64,000 nt of DNA, from assembly GCA_026545765.1 (NCBI GenBank), contig CM048843.1, positions 7,732,001-7,796,000 on the forward strand, read 5' to 3'. The DNA is from Plantago major (lineage: Eukaryota > Streptophyta > Magnoliopsida > Lamiales > Plantaginaceae). How positions within the stretch are numbered: position 1 is the first letter of the stretch; every line of letters begins with the position of its first letter. The translations under genes and the position numbers were made by a program. The notes beneath the pieces are model-generated. The model made no database searches. It had not been told where the DNA came from and saw nothing but the letters and a program-made list of their open reading frames with translations. Shown here in pieces: positions 11,084-22,862 of this stretch.

Positions 11084-12508
11084 ATGGAGGTACTTCCTGA
11101 TGCTGTAGTCCAAGACATTTTGTCCCTAATGAACAATGATAAGGATGTAGCTTCCTGCAACTGTGTGTCCGAGAAATGGAAGGAGTCGATGCCGTATTCG
11201 AGGAGGCTGTTCTTTCCTCGTAGTCTTTTCGATAACCTAACCAATGGCTGTACTCCTGATGCTATTGTCACTCAGATGGTTTCGATGATTGAAAAGCTGG
11301 AAGAGCTTGTTGTTTACTGCTCTTTTACGAGCACTGGCCTTGCATCGTGGCTAGCCATATCAGGGTTTTCGTTGAGGAGCCTTGAACTTTGCCTTGATAA
11401 CATGGTTGAGCACCAGGGTTCTGGCGAGATCCCCTCGAAGCTCGATTGCATTAGGGCTGCACCAAATCTGGAGTCTCTTAAACTCTGGAGAGTCCTGATG
11501 GTCAGTTCCCCGAAATGGGATGTTTTCGATAGACTCAATACTCTTGAAATTGTTAAAGCTAGATTGGAGGAATATGCACTTTCTGATGCGCTTCGCTCCT
11601 GCCCGAATTTGACCCATCTATTGCTTCTTGGTTGCGAAGGACTAAGGTCTGTTGTGATAGACAGCCCTCATCTCCAGGATTGCACGCTTGAGTTCATACC
11701 TGGAAATTGTTTGCTTACAGTGAAGTCTTCAAAGCTTCAATCTCTTGAAGTGCGAGGTTGTAGTGTTCTCAGGGTTCCAGAAACTAGATTCTTGCAGAAT
11801 CTTTCCATTTTCAACTCCGGTACAAAATGATTCAACTCCTATAGTGCATTGTCTTTGATTAAATTAAGCTGGATCCATATGACATTTAGTATTGTCTTAT
11901 CTTAATAGGGATAGTTAGCTTGGTCGACTGTGGTAAGCTTGTAGCATTGAGGAAGCTGTCTATGAGAGGAGTACAATGGTGCTGGGATGCCGTAAGCAAT
12001 ATGCTTCAGATGGCTAGTGAGGTTCAGGATCTCTACATGAAGGTGGAATTCATGGGTTACGTCGATGGACATCACCAGTCCCCAGAGGTTGATTTCGTCG
12101 ATTTTTTCAACAGCCACCCAAAGCTGCAGACTTTCGACATACATGGTGCCATGTTTGCTGCTCTGTGCCAGAAAAACAGTCTGAAAAATGTTAGTATCAT
12201 CTCATAATGCTTTTGGTTACTTTTAGTTAAATAGTGGTACTAGAGTTCTTTAGTAATGAAGAATATTTGATGTTTTGCAGGTGGACTCAGCGTTCTCGAT
12301 TCCCTGCCTTGAGAAGGTTACCGTAACAGCAAGACCACTGAATGCTGAGATGTGTACGTTGGATTCATTTTTGAAGTATGCTAAGAACTTGCAGAAGCTG
12401 ACAATAAAGATTCAGCAGATAAAGATCAGCCATAGCAGTGCAATTGACTTTTTTGAAGACATCTGGAAACTTCAATGCATGAATCCGGAGATCGTGTCAA
12501 TCGAATGA
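11084..12508 (+). CDS. F-box/LRR-repeat (RNI-like) protein
   Basis: The coding exons are 11084-11819, 11909-12189 and 12281-12508, giving about 414 residues with no internal stop. A 5'-UTR intron (10759-11080) ends three bases before the ATG. Residues 1-45 form an F-box (MEVLPDAVVQDILSL, then VASCNCVSEKWKESM). The rest is a degenerate leucine-rich-repeat array (LRSLELCLDNM, PNLESLKLW, LNTLEIV, PNLTHLLLLGCEGL, KLQSLEVRGC, VALRKLSMRG). This resembles the plant F-box/RNI family of the Arabidopsis At1g10780 type, recognised from memory. Such proteins pair with SKP1/ASK and CUL1 and choose substrates through the LRR. The splice sites and frame are intact. The gene follows the truncated kinesin in the same orientation, and its promoter may have been brought close by the kinesin deletion. 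Confidence 0.9.
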
Positions 12509-12987
12509 TGACTGATTCATTGACTGGATTTTTCTCATTGTTGTAGACATCTTTTGAATAAATTTCTATTCCAAACATTCGTGTGATATCAAAGCTATGA
12601 ACATTTCTTCCTACCTGTTTACAAAAAATTGATTCTCGGTTGCAGAATAAGCATTGTAGTGCAAACACCTTTTGCAACCTACACTTTTTTTTTATACATT
12701 CTGCAAACAAGCATTTACTCTAATTCTCTGCAACATTCATAATCATTCTCGACTGCTTCTGAGATTTACGAAATCATAATTATGCGTTTTCTCATATTCA
12801 ATACAAGGATGCATGAACTGGTAACTTAAAGTACAAATCCGAAATGAAAAGACAGGAAAATTACACCATGTCCCCCAACCCAATAACATATTAGTCCCTC
12901 TGATTTGAATAATAACAGTTTAGTCCAAAATTCTATTTTTGCGTTGATCGGTTCATTAAATAATTCTCACGTGAATAATTAAATAAC
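12509..12987. other. 3' flank of the F-box gene
   Basis: A polyadenylation-like ttgaataaattt lies at about 12553-12564, just after the stop codon. The rest is AT-rich with no coding. From 12855 on, the sequence could already be the edge of a degraded MITE. Confidence 0.4.
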
Positions 12988-13704
12988 AAATTGCACATCA
13001 ACCCCTGTAAAGTTTAAAATAATTTCACAATTGACCCAAAACATTTTAAACTTTCATTTTCATCTTCTTCTTCATCAAACCTCCATTGTTCACCATTCTT
13101 CATCATCAAACTCAATTTCTTTTCAAATTACAAGTATTTTCATCGTCATCAACACATAATTTGCATTCAACTAACATTAAACCCTAAATCCCTAATTTAA
13201 AGAAGAAAAAGAACTTTCCCACCATTAATGGAGCTTGAAGCTCCGGGCTCCATTAACGGAGCTGTTCAAGCTCCATTATTGGAGCTTGAACAGCTCCATT
13301 TTCGGAGTTGTAAGCTCCATTAATGGAGAAATTAAAAGAAAAATAAAGAATGGAGGGGTTTGTGAAATAAAAGGATTAAAAGATACCTAATTGCAATTTA
13401 TTTTGGATTGAAATTAATGAATGTAGTAAAATAAATATGAGTTGGTTTGAATTAATAATAAACTTTAGGGTTATAAATTGAATGTTAAATAATTAAGAGG
13501 GGTTAATTGTAATTCGTAAAATAAAGAAAATCATTTCCGGAAAAATCCATGTCACTAATTATCCGCCACGTAGGACAGAAGGGTTGACTTCATGGACTAA
13601 ACCGTAATTGATTTATGAAACTTGTCTTATGGTGTTATTGTTAGAATGACAGGGACCAAAGTGCTATTATCGAATTTATTAGGGGGGCCTAGAGAACTTA
13701 GCCC
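12855..13704. mobile_element. Possible degraded MITE overlapping the duplicated unit
   Basis: The left end (ggaaaattacaccatgtccc) and the complement of the right end (gggctaagttctctaggccc) align imperfectly for about 70 bp, including tccctctgatttgaataataac against tccctgtcattctaacaataac. This resembles MULE-type MITE ends. No clean target duplication was found beside this copy. The second copy of the region continues with aagac at the right end, which matches the aagac at the left end here, but five bases is weak support. Confidence 0.3.
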
Positions 13705-14273
13705 TCATATCTTTCTTTAATTTTTGTTATGTCATTTTTAGTATTTCCTCTATTATCATTATAGTTAATAAGTAATTTGTGCTCAGAGTTGGTTTCGATT
13801 AACAAAAATAAATTAATCAAATGATCAACCTTTAAAAATGACGAAGGTAGCACTAAATAGGTAGGGCGCCAGAAAGGTGTTGTATGTGGGTGGGCTAGGG
13901 GGGTGTTATCCTACACTAGGTCAGTTTTTAAAAGGAATTCGGGGCTTTATCCCGGTGACTCTTTTAAAGCATGCATGGTGTTGTCACGACTCTTTTTTTT
14001 TTTTTTTTATAAATAGTACTAGTATATTTTACATTTTATATTTTTTCCTCAAACTTGACTACCATAGTTTGCATTTTTATTAGTTAAAGTAAGTATCTTT
14101 TCATTTACATGCTACGCATTATTTTTAATTTGAATTATACGTTTTGAAACATATCAAGTATAGATAAAATATGTTTATGCAACTAATAAAACGAGCCTTA
14201 GGGCATTCACTATTAGTATGTTTTTTCAAACTTGGGCACATATGGAGTATGAGACATATCCGCATTAAATTTA
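12988..14273. repeat. Tandem duplication, copy 1 (~1.29 kb)
   Basis: From ttgcacatcaacccctg to gcattaaattta this segment is repeated directly after itself, starting at 14278, with only small differences. The second copy contains the same caatttcttttc/aattacaag stretch, the same gagctt/aagctc palindromes, a poly-T run, and the same end at 28891-28900. No long ORF is present. Copy 1 has no internal insertions, so it preserves the empty-site sequence for the two elements inserted in copy 2. Confidence 0.9.
13219..13328. repeat. Cluster of gagctt/aagctc palindromes
   Basis: About seven short palindromic words built on ggagctt and aagctcc, separated by attaatgg-type spacers, can form nested hairpins. 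A shorter version is present in duplication copy 2 at about 14530-14603. Confidence 0.7.
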
Positions 14274-14834
14274 CTTTAAAATTGCACATCAACCCCTGTA
14301 AAGTTTAAAATAATTTCACAATTGACCCAAAACAATTTAAACTTTCATTTTCATCTTCTTCTTCATCAAACCTCCATTGTTCACCATTCTTCATCTTATT
14401 CTTCATCATCAAACTCAACTTCTTTTCAAATTACAAGTATTTTCATCATCATCAACACATAATTTGCATTCAACTAACATTAAACCCTAAATTCCTAATT
14501 TAAAGAAGAAAAAAAACTTTCCCACCATTAATGGAGCTTGAAGCTCCGGGCTCCATTAATGGAGCTTTGAAGCTCCGAAATGGAGATTCAAGCTCGATTA
14601 ATGGAGAAATTAAAAGAAAAATAAAGAATGGAGGGGTTTGTGACATAAAAGGATTAAAAGATACCTAATTGCAATTTGTTTTGGATTGAAATTGAATGTA
14701 GTAAAATAAATATGGGTTGGTTTGAATTTATAATAAACTTTAGGGTTATGAATTGAATGTTAAATAATTAAGAGGGGTTAATTGTAATTCGTAAAATAAA
14801 GAAAATCATTTCAGGAAAAATTCATGTCACTAAT

Positions 14835-15771
14835 TGTAGACGCTCAGAAATCTACAATAAAATTAGGGTTAGAAATTGGGGGGCACCGACAAACTGCAAG
14901 GAAACAATAGCAAACAGAGACGTGAGGTTCCAAGGTGACACCGGTGTGGTGCCGACCGAAGGGACTCCGACGCTCAAGTTAGATGACGGATAGACGAAGT
15001 AATCGAATGAAAGAGATAGAGAGAGGGAGATGATGACAAGCGTCGACTTATCCTGTTGGTTGAGTCGGTTCGGCAGAGTACGGACGAGCACCGACAAGAG
15101 GCTAGCTGACCTTGTAGGAGCTAGCTAGCTAGTAGTCGTCGGACAGTGATGTGTGATGATGGATGATGATGAACGATGGTGGATGACGGTCGATGGTGAT
15201 AGTTGATGGTAGAAGATTGAGAGCGTTGATCAAAGAGCTTGAGCGAGATGTTGGCGTGAGAGAATGATTACTAGGGTTTATTGCAGTCAGAATGTGATCC
15301 CCTCTACATCTCCCCACTCTTCTCTATATAGCTCACCCATCGTTGGAGTCTGTCCGCGAATCTCGGGGGAGGTTGTTGGAACTCCCTAAGTGGGTTGGAC
15401 CGTGTCTCATGTAGTTGGGAGAGTGGTCACAAGTCGGTTGCTTACTGACTGACTGAGTCAGTCAAGCAATGCGACTTGGTTAGTAGGTTAGTCAAGTATT
15501 GACTGACAGAGCGGTCGTGCAAGGTCGGACGAGCTGGGTGAGCTAGCTAGCTTGTCAACCAGCTAGAGGGTTGGCAAGGTCGTGTAAGTCAGGTAGCATG
15601 TGGACTGATTGGTTAGATGGATGGCTCAGCTAGGTGGGTTCGCTAATTGGCCTTTGAATCCAACCCGCGTATGAAGTTAAGACGGACTCATTAATGGATT
15701 GCGGATTGGGCCGTAGCCTTGGTGGGCCAGTCTGTTAGTCTAGTTGACAAGAGCGAATTTTGGCCAATACA
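14835..15771 (-). repeat. 3' LTR of the Tat-like element
   Basis: In plus orientation it starts tgtagacgctcag and ends ggccaataca. It is followed at 15772 by gtttgtcccccactcttc, the complement of a purine tract (gaagagtggggg), which places the 3' LTR here for a minus-strand element. It is nearly identical to 26158-27089. Confidence 0.9.
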
Positions 15772-16078
15772 GTTTGTCCCCCACTCTTCGAGTTGAGTGT
15801 CTCGAGTCGGAGAGTAGAAATTTTATGCCCAAAAGAGTGATGCGCGCTAGGTCGTAGGCGTATGATATTTTGCTACTTCAAAGGTATCAGTTATCCCGTA
15901 AGTATATTGCACAAACAGTAAGCTCATTAATGGGGAGAGCGTTCGGTTAGAGTTGTGGATGTCACTCGTAGTGATCTAGTGGTTAGCTTGGCAAAGCAAG
16001 TCATCAAACTTGCATTGCAGAAGCTCACTGACAGACACGCTTGGCTAGGAACAACCAACCTAGCGAGATGGATTTTTA
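15772..16078. other. Internal non-coding sequence of the Tat-like element
   Basis: It lies between the purine tract and the tandem-repeat block. No coding was seen. Confidence 0.5.
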
Positions 16079-16084
16079 GTGACT

Positions 16085-16495
16085 GGCATTCTCAGTTGGA
16101 CAAGCCAATCCAGTAAGTCAGAGACTTACAGACTGACATTTTCAAGATGGGCAATTCAATCTAGCAAGACGGAAACTTGTAGAGTGAAAAATTCAAAATG
16201 GGCAATTCAATCTAGCAAGACTAAAACTTGCAGACTGAAAAATTTAAGATGGGCAATTCAATCTAGCAAGACGAAAACTTGCAGACTGAAAAATTTAAGA
16301 TGGGCAAGTCAATCTAGTAAGACGGTAGCTTACAGACTGAAATTTTCAAGATGGACAACTCGATCTAGGAAGGTGGTAGCTTGGAGACTGAAAATTTCAA
16401 GATGGACAAGTCAATCTAGTAAGACAGTAGCTTACAGACTGAAATTTTCAAGATGGACAACTCGATTTAGCAAGGTGGTAGCCTTCAGACATACA
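16085..16495. repeat. 51-bp tandem repeat, about 8 copies
   Basis: The unit contains agatgggcaattcaatct, then agcaagac, then acttgcagactgaaa. Because 51 is a multiple of three, the plus strand stays open and gives a 17-residue repeat (W-I-Q-S-S-K-T pattern). The element is read on the other strand, so I treat this ORF as a by-product. Tandem repeats next to the 3' LTR are common in Tat/Ogre-type elements. Confidence 0.85.
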
Positions 16496-16569
16496 CCCTT
16501 GGTTGGATGAGCTAACAGGCAGCCTGAAGTAAGATGACTTGCCCGGATTTGGCAAGGTGGTAGCAAGTT

Positions 16570-17051
16570 TCCTTTTGTCGATTATATATCCAGCTCGCAA
16601 ATTCTCGCCGCGGCGAGCGCCTTCCTTCAAAACAGGGGAGCCAATCGCAAAATCTCGCCGTGGCGACCCAATTGCCTCGCCACAGCGAGCCTTCTTTATC
16701 GCAATATATATAGCCCTCGCATAATTTCGCCGCGGCAAGCTTCAATCTTCAAATCAGAGGCTCCATTCGCAAAATTTCGTCGCGGCGGACTGATTTCCTC
16801 GCTGCGGCGAGCCTTCCTGCAATTCCCAAGTCCAAGCTCGTAAAATCTCGCCGTGGCGGACCGAATCCCTCGCCGCGGCGAGCTATACTAAGCAGTTTGT
16901 CCTCATTTAGTTCAAAAGACATCGATTCCTACAAAATGTAAACAAAACACCAAAGCGTAAAAGTGAACTAAAAAGACTATAAAACTAAAGACAAAGACTC
17001 ACAAAGACCGCTAAAAAGGACCAAATGAGACGTTAGAATATTGTCTCATCA
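16570..17051 (-). mobile_element. Fragment of a second Athila-like LTR
   Basis: Read on the minus strand from 17051 it begins tgatgagacaatattc, then gtctcatttggtcc, then ttttgtaggaat. This order and wording parallel the start of the LTR at 18164 (tgatgagtcggttttacagc, gtctcatctggtc, ttttgtaggaat). It then enters a cluster of ctcgccgcggcgag palindromes. The other end is not defined and is shorter than the ~1480-bp LTRs nearby. It lies exactly where the Tat-like RT frame breaks off. Confidence 0.65.
16600..16885. repeat. Cluster of tcgccgcggcga palindromes
   Basis: Eight variants of the 12-base palindrome (ctcgccgcggcgag, ctcgccgtggcgac, ctcgccacagcgag and others) occur at 25-50 bp spacing, many preceded by aaaat. 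They lie inside the LTR fragment, in the same relative position as the ggcgacgcc palindromes of the LTR at 18164. Confidence 0.85.
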
Positions 17052-18163
17052 CCTACTGAGGGCTGCTAGCCTCCCAGTCAATTTCTACACATCCTTAACA
17101 CACTTGGGGGAGGGAATGTTATAAATTGAACGAATTTGATCAGGTTTAGCCTCAATACCTCTTTGCGTGACCAAATACCCAAGGAATTTTCCAGAGGAGA
17201 CTCCAAATGAGCATTTGGCTGGATTCAACTTCATGTTATACCTGCGGAGGACTAAGAAGGCTTGGCGGAGGTGGTCTAGGTGTTGATTAGCAACCAAGGA
17301 CTTGACTAGCATGTCGTCGATGTACACCTCCATGCTGTCCCCCAGCATGCTAGCGAACATACGGTTGACTAGTCGCTGGTAAGTGGCTCCTGAATTCTTG
17401 AGTTCGAATGACATGACCTTATAACGGAAGGTTCCTCTCTCTGTGATGAAAGCTGTCTTCTCTTGATCTTCAGGGTGCATCAGTATCTGGTTGTAACCTG
17501 AGAACGCGTCCATGAAGCTTAAAAGCTCATGTCCTGCAGTAGCATCCACTAGCATGTCTATGTGTGGAAGTGAAAAAGAATCCTTCGGGCATGCTTTGTT
17601 GAGGTCAGTGAAGTCAATGCACACTCGCCACTTGCCATTTTTCTTCTTTACTACCACAACGTTGGCTAACCAGTCTGGGTAGTGTACTTCGCAGACTGAT
17701 CCGATATCGAGCAACTTCTAGACTTCTTCATTGATAACCTTGTTCCGCTCTAGAGCGAACTTCCTCCGTTTCTGTCTGACTGGTGGGTAGTCTGGATCGA
17801 CCTCAAGTTTGTGGGTGATTACCTCTGGGTCAACTCCTGTCATGTTTGTATGTGACCAAGCAAAGCAGTCATGGTGAACTTTGATAAATGTGACCAATTG
17901 CTCTCTTGGCTCTGGCCTCAACCGTGCCCCAATCTGAACTTTGTGATCTGGATGGTCTGGGTGTATCTGAACTTCATTGAGCTCTTCCATCCCTGGCTGG
18001 TCTGGGTCAACTGGGGGGTTGAGTTGCTGTAATTGCTATAATTCGGTTGCCTTTGGCTTCAAGGCTTCCATGTAACATGTCCTCGCATCCCGCTGCTGGC
18101 CAAAAATCTCCATCACCCCCACTTGGTAGGGAAGCGAATCACCTGGTGGTAGGTTGACGGTAC
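17052..18163 (-). pseudogene. Ty3/gypsy reverse transcriptase fragment
   Basis: From the Athila-like element's left edge the minus strand carries a short protease-RT linker (YHQVIRFPTKWG with an extra G in the run after it), then MEELNEVQ and HDCFAWSHTNMTG. The RT domain follows: VVVVKKKNGKWRVCIDFTDL, FMDAFSGYNQI, and the catalytic YIDDM. In-frame TAG codons lie at 17715-17717 (after INEEV) and 17082-17084 (after CVKDV), where lysine/aspartate or glutamine is expected. After KLTGRLAAL the similarity ends at the foreign LTR at 17051. RNase H and integrase are therefore lost. RT copies element RNA into DNA in the gag particle; this copy is inactive. Confidence 0.85.
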
Positions 18164-19649
18164 TGATGAGTCGGTTTTACAGCGTCTCATCTGGTCTTTT
18201 TTACCGTCTTTTTGTTATCCTTAAGTGTAGTTTTATTAGTTTTCCTATAGTGTTTTTACTTGTTTTGTTCTTTGTGCGTTTTGTAGGAATTTGGCTAAAC
18301 TGCTCTAATTGAAGGCAAAATGGTGTATTTTACGTACATCTACAAAATCATGAAGTTTCTATGCCTCGTATGGATGCCAAAAGTGGAACGAGAAGGCCAA
18401 AATACCAAGAATCGAGGCTAAAAGGAGCAAAAAGGGCATTTATGTAATTTTCCAAGAATCGGCCTTGATTACAAAACTAGCGTCTTGACAGCTTCTGTTT
18501 GATTTGGACAAGCTGGCGCTTAGCGGACAACTGGCAACGCTAGTTTTTGATTACTGGCGACGCCAGGCATCCAACTGGCGACGCCAGTTTTCTGATTTCA
18601 AATCGCAGATCTTCGATTTGTTTCCTAATTCGTTCCGATTTAGTTTTTTCTCTTTGCTATTAGTTAGAATAAGACATTAGAACATTCAATATTCATTCTA
18701 TTGTCAAGTACTCTATCTTTTGCTCTCAACCTAGACCTAATTTCCAAGGCAATTACCGTTTTAGGTCATTGAACCGTTTTTCATCTTGTAATCCGAAGTT
18801 TGTCAATTGATTGGGAGGTTTTCTACATATCTATTGCATCGATTCGATTCAGGTTCTCAATTCTACCTAGGGTTTGTGACACGAAGGGTAACAATTGTAT
18901 CACCACTCGAATCTTTGATTTAGTATTAGATTTCATGTGGATTGTTTCTATTCGATATTGATTATGTATTCGCATGTCATGAGTGCTAAACTTTCCGATT
19001 ATGAGGTGGTGACGGATTCAATGCATGCTATCTAGGGTTCATGTAATTTTATATACGGGATTCGATTTACTATGTGCCTTTTAGATTAATCGCATATCAT
19101 TTATTCTGTTTGCTGTGCGTTACGTCAAAATCACTGATAGATTTAGTATTTGCTCATTTATAACAAAACGTCTTCGTCTTGCTTAATATGTCAGTCAGTT
19201 TGCAAACAGTAATATCTGGATTAGCTTAATTAGTTGTAGCTTAGTGGAGTTGATGCCTCCATTAAATGCTATCTGTTTTCTGAAACCAAGTAGTGACAAC
19301 TTGAGTAATCGTTTTCCAATTAATCGCATGTTTCCTGCTAGCTAGCTTGTCTTCTAGTCACCACACCATAATTCTCCTCATTCATATCAATCTCGTTAAG
19401 TGTTAAATCAGATATGTAGTTAGTCTGCAAGATTAGTTTACTTTCAGATAGTTTATTACTCTGTTGTCGAAGAAAACAAACTGTTTACTGCTTTCATAAT
19501 GTCATTAATATTCATAAACTCAAACTAAGCCTAGTTAAGTCCTTAGTGACCGACCTCGGGGTTAACTTCACTACACTACAAGTTTTCGTAGTGTTGATAA
19601 TTAACTCTTGGCTAAGTAAACAAATACAAAACTCTGATTTGACACATCA
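18164..19649 (+). repeat. 5' LTR of the Athila-like element
   Basis: It is 1486 bp, starts tgatgagtcgg and ends acacatca, directly before the primer site. Palindromic ggcgacgccag words occur at about 18520-18600. It is nearly identical to 22863-24331 apart from the number and wording of these palindromes. Confidence 0.9.
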
Positions 19650-19655
19650 AGTTTT

Positions 19656-19673
19656 TTGCGCCGCTGCCGGGGA
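19656..19673 (+). promoter_or_regulatory. Primer-binding site, tRNA-Asp type
   Basis: The sequence ttgcgccgctgccgggga differs at two positions from the complement of the plant tRNA-Asp 3' end. It lies six bases after the 5' LTR. Confidence 0.8.
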
Positions 19674-19841
19674 TTTAACTCCTCAGTTAAGTTTACGAAT
19701 TCTAGTTACAGTATTTTTGTTATTTCTTTTTCCTTCGTTACCTTCGTATTTCTTTGTTACTAAGTGCGTGTTTTAGCTAACAAGTACTTACGTTTGCGTA
19801 GTTCTGGTGTTTTATCTGTCTTGCAGAACAGGTTCATAGAT

Positions 19842-20463
19842 ATGGCTGTGGCAGATCAAACACCTTCTAAGGCAGTGCTCTTCGCACCGCCTTTAGAGTT
19901 TCACCATCCTAGTATTGTCACTCCTGCTAATGTGCGGAACTTGAATATTAAGGGGCATCTTATGGCTACACTTCCGAAATTCTATGGACAGAAGAATGAA
20001 GATGTGATGAGATTTCTTATGGAGCTTGAGCACTTCTTCGGGGGATTGGTTAAAGGTGAGAATGTCACCGACAATGATCTGAAAATGAAGGTTTTCCCTT
20101 TGTGCTTAGCTGACAAGGCAAGACAGTGGATGAATGGCTTGGATGAAGGAAGCTTAACCACCTGGCCCGAAGTCTATAATGAATTCATGCAGAAGTACTA
20201 TCCTCAGTCTAAGACCATTCTATCAGGCAACAAATCAACAACTTTAACCAGTTGTACGACGAGTCTCTGTATGAAGCATGGGACAGGTTCAAGAGCTTGC
20301 TAGCTCAATGTCCTCACCACAGGTACTCACAGGCTGATCTGAATCAGTATTTCTATGATGGGTTGAGTTAGAACCAGCAGTCGTTTACAGATGCATCATG
20401 CGGGGGTGGTATGATGGAACTAACTGCTACTGCCCTCAAGGAGAAGTTTGCTACGCTGGCGTG
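19842..20463 (+). pseudogene. Athila-like gag
   Basis: The ATG at 19842 opens MAVADQTPSKAV. The conserved gag core follows: LPKFYGQKNEDVMRFLMELE, LADKARQWMNGL, TTWPEVYNEFMQKYYP. A frameshift near 20220 moves the frame; INNFNQLYDESLYEAWDRFK and LLAQCPHHRYSQADL follow in the new frame. Stops then occur after DGLS and near 20463. Gag forms the cytoplasmic particle of the element. This copy is not translatable as one protein. Confidence 0.8.
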
Positions 20464-20575
20464 AAACAACCAACACCGTAACCCCAGGAGGAACGGTAGG
20501 GATCAAATAGGAGAAGCAAACGCTGCCTTTAATGGAGAGCAGGGGCCAAATGGAAAACCGATTTTATGGCAGGAA

Positions 20576-21088
20576 GTGCAACCAGCAGGTGAATCAGGAT
20601 TGGCTGCCGAATTCAGGAGCTTTATGAACGAGTCAAAGGAGTTTATTCGCGAAGCAAGGGCACACCGACAGTCTACTGACACCCGTCTAGGCAAACTGGA
20701 AAGGGACAACGAACAGATCCATAGTATTCTTCAACAGCTACTAGAGAAGAACCAAGAAAGGGAGATGGGTAAATTCCCTTGTACACCTGAGAGAGCAATG
20801 GCCATAAGAGTGATTACGGAAGTACTAGTTGAGGTGACGGTTTCGGAGAGTGAGACCCGTGTTGAGGTTTCAAAACAGATTTGCGTAGCTTGCATGTGTG
20901 AATCGTTAGCTCCGACTGCTAGTGAAGTAGCAGCAGAAGAGATTATAACTCCCGGTAATTCTGATGAGGAGTTGATCTCTACTCAAGAGGAAGATCACCC
21001 CGGTATATCGAGCGCTCCAGTTGTTTTAGCTGAGGACTTGGTTTCTGCACAGGAAGACAATTCTCCAGTTACATTGAGCACCCCATGA
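20576..21088 (+). pseudogene. Gag C-terminal/linker with coiled coil
   Basis: An open frame of 170 codons contains FIREARAHRQSTDTRLGKLE and HSILQQLLEKNQE, a coiled-coil-like segment often seen after Athila gag. An acidic tail with repeated EE/ED and SAQED/STQEED phrases follows. It ends in a TGA just before the protease region. No catalytic motif is present. Confidence 0.6.
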
Positions 21089-21169
21089 ATTTGAGTAGTT
21101 GAAGTTCCTGCGAAGGAAGAGGAGATCGCAGAAAATATAAAGGAGCATCCTCTCAGTAAGAAGAGCTTT

Positions 21170-21660
21170 AACATCGTAGTTGGGATGGAAAATTCAAAAG
21201 TCATTGCGACTTTAGATACTGGAGCTACATGTAATCTAATCCCATACAGTCTGTTTAAGGGATGTGGCCTTACAGGTTTGCAGGAGATGAAAGCTCGAAT
21301 TCTAATGGCAGATGGGTAACATAGAAAACCAGTAGGATTGGCAAAGGATGTCGCGGTTAAACTGAACGGTGAAACTGTTCTCACCATTTTTGTTGTTCTG
21401 AAAGACATCCGGGAAGATCAGAAGACAGGACCCGATACAATCCTCCTTTGCTGGCCATTTTTATTCACCTCCAGAATGGACATTAGCGTATTTAGGCGCA
21501 CAACAACATATGAGGTGAATGGTAAGGTCGGCATAGTGAAGGCATTGGATTATTTGCCTAAGGATTTTATCTGCAAGGATTATTTTGCGGGGGTATGTTG
21601 GACCCCTTTATATTTCTTCGCAGGTACAAGGGCAGAGAAGTTCAAGCATGGGGAAGTCTA
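21170..21660 (+). pseudogene. Retropepsin-like protease remnant
   Basis: The translated sequence has the aspartic protease signature LDTGATCNLIPYSLF, then LMADG, an in-frame TAA at 21317-21319, then KPVGLAKDVAVKL. Further downstream comes a diverged equivalent of the ILGRPF region (ILLCWPFLFTSRMDI). Retropepsins cut gag-pol. The stop shows this copy is inactive. No RT follows; 21660-22846 looks non-coding. Confidence 0.75.
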
Positions 21661-22862
21661 GTACCTACCATCGTAAATAAACACCAGTCGTCGTCTACAC
21701 ACCTTGGAAATCTTCAAGTCGAGCGTCTATTGCATGTACTAAACCTGTTAAATGCTTTAGTTTTGATTGATCCTTGACCATTAGCAGTTTGTATGTTATA
21801 AGTTTTCTAAGTTCGTTTCTCCTGTAAATAGAAAGTCTGTTCTAATTCTGTAGTCCAAAAGCCTGTGAGCATGCTTAGAGCCGATGAAAAAATGAAAATT
21901 TTATACCGGCATTATTGATCTTGTGTGATTTCTCGGGAAGTGCAAACTCCCTTGTTTGCGCCTCATCATTCTCATGTGTACTCTGTGTAAGTTAAGTATG
22001 ACGAACGGCATGATTTTCATTCTTATTTGCTTATGCCAAACCCGTTCGAAGAACAGGTTTGGGGAGGAAGTTTATGTGTACTGTATATGTTGATAATGAC
22101 TGTGTTCAGGTTTTTCGTTCTCTCAGAAAAAATTAAATAAGTCTCGGAGTGTATCTATGGTACTAGTTACCACCGTTAGTCGTGTTGGGCACGTTTTAGA
22201 TACTACCTATATACCAGCGTGGCCCTTAAAAGCTATATGACCGTGAGGGTTGATGGCGTGTATACCAAACCAGCACGCACAAAAGTGCGGACTTTCGGTA
22301 AAACAGACACTACCAAAAAATTGAGACAAAATAAGCATATGGGTCATATATAAGACTGCAAAAAAGTAGTATGCAAAAAATGAAAAAAAAAATGTTGAAA
22401 AAAGAGAGAACGATTGCCTTTTTATAAGTCTACTGCTGATTGATTTTAGAGCTGTGAAAAGTCCCTTTTGACTTAACTGATTGAGTACAATGCATGAGGT
22501 ATTTGAGGAAACTTTGTGACGCTAGTCACCTTCCTTTTCTCATTATATTCTTGAGTGATTACCTCTACTGGACACTTCCAGGAGGGTGAGAGATTAGTTG
22601 CATAGGATCCACTTGTGAGGGACTACCGTTTTAGACTTAAGTTCTATTTACTCTGGAAACGAACTTGTTGGACTTGTGCTTGTGATTCTGTGAATGTCAG
22701 TTTGATGTCAAACCTCTTGCATTTTTCAGGCTTATTATGTGCAAACGTAGATTCGGTAGCTTGGGAGCTAGACTTTATTTTTGTGTTTATGTGATTTTGT
22801 TTTTCTAGGTTTTTTAGAGAGTCAGTCGCTTGAGGACAAGCAAGGGTTCGGTTTGGGGAGTT
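21661..22862 (+). other. 3' non-coding interior and purine tract of the Athila-like element
   Basis: No coding was seen. The last bases before the 3' LTR (ggtttggggagtt, 22850-22862) serve as the polypurine tract. Confidence 0.6.

Noticed and set aside
16079-16510. Plus-strand 143-codon ORF with 17-residue repeats
   Set aside because: It lies on the strand opposite to the element and stays open only because the 51-bp tandem repeat is a multiple of three.
16600-16885. Regularly spaced palindromes resembling a CRISPR array
   Set aside because: Spacing varies, the spacers are not unique phage-like segments, and this is plant nuclear DNA inside an LTR.
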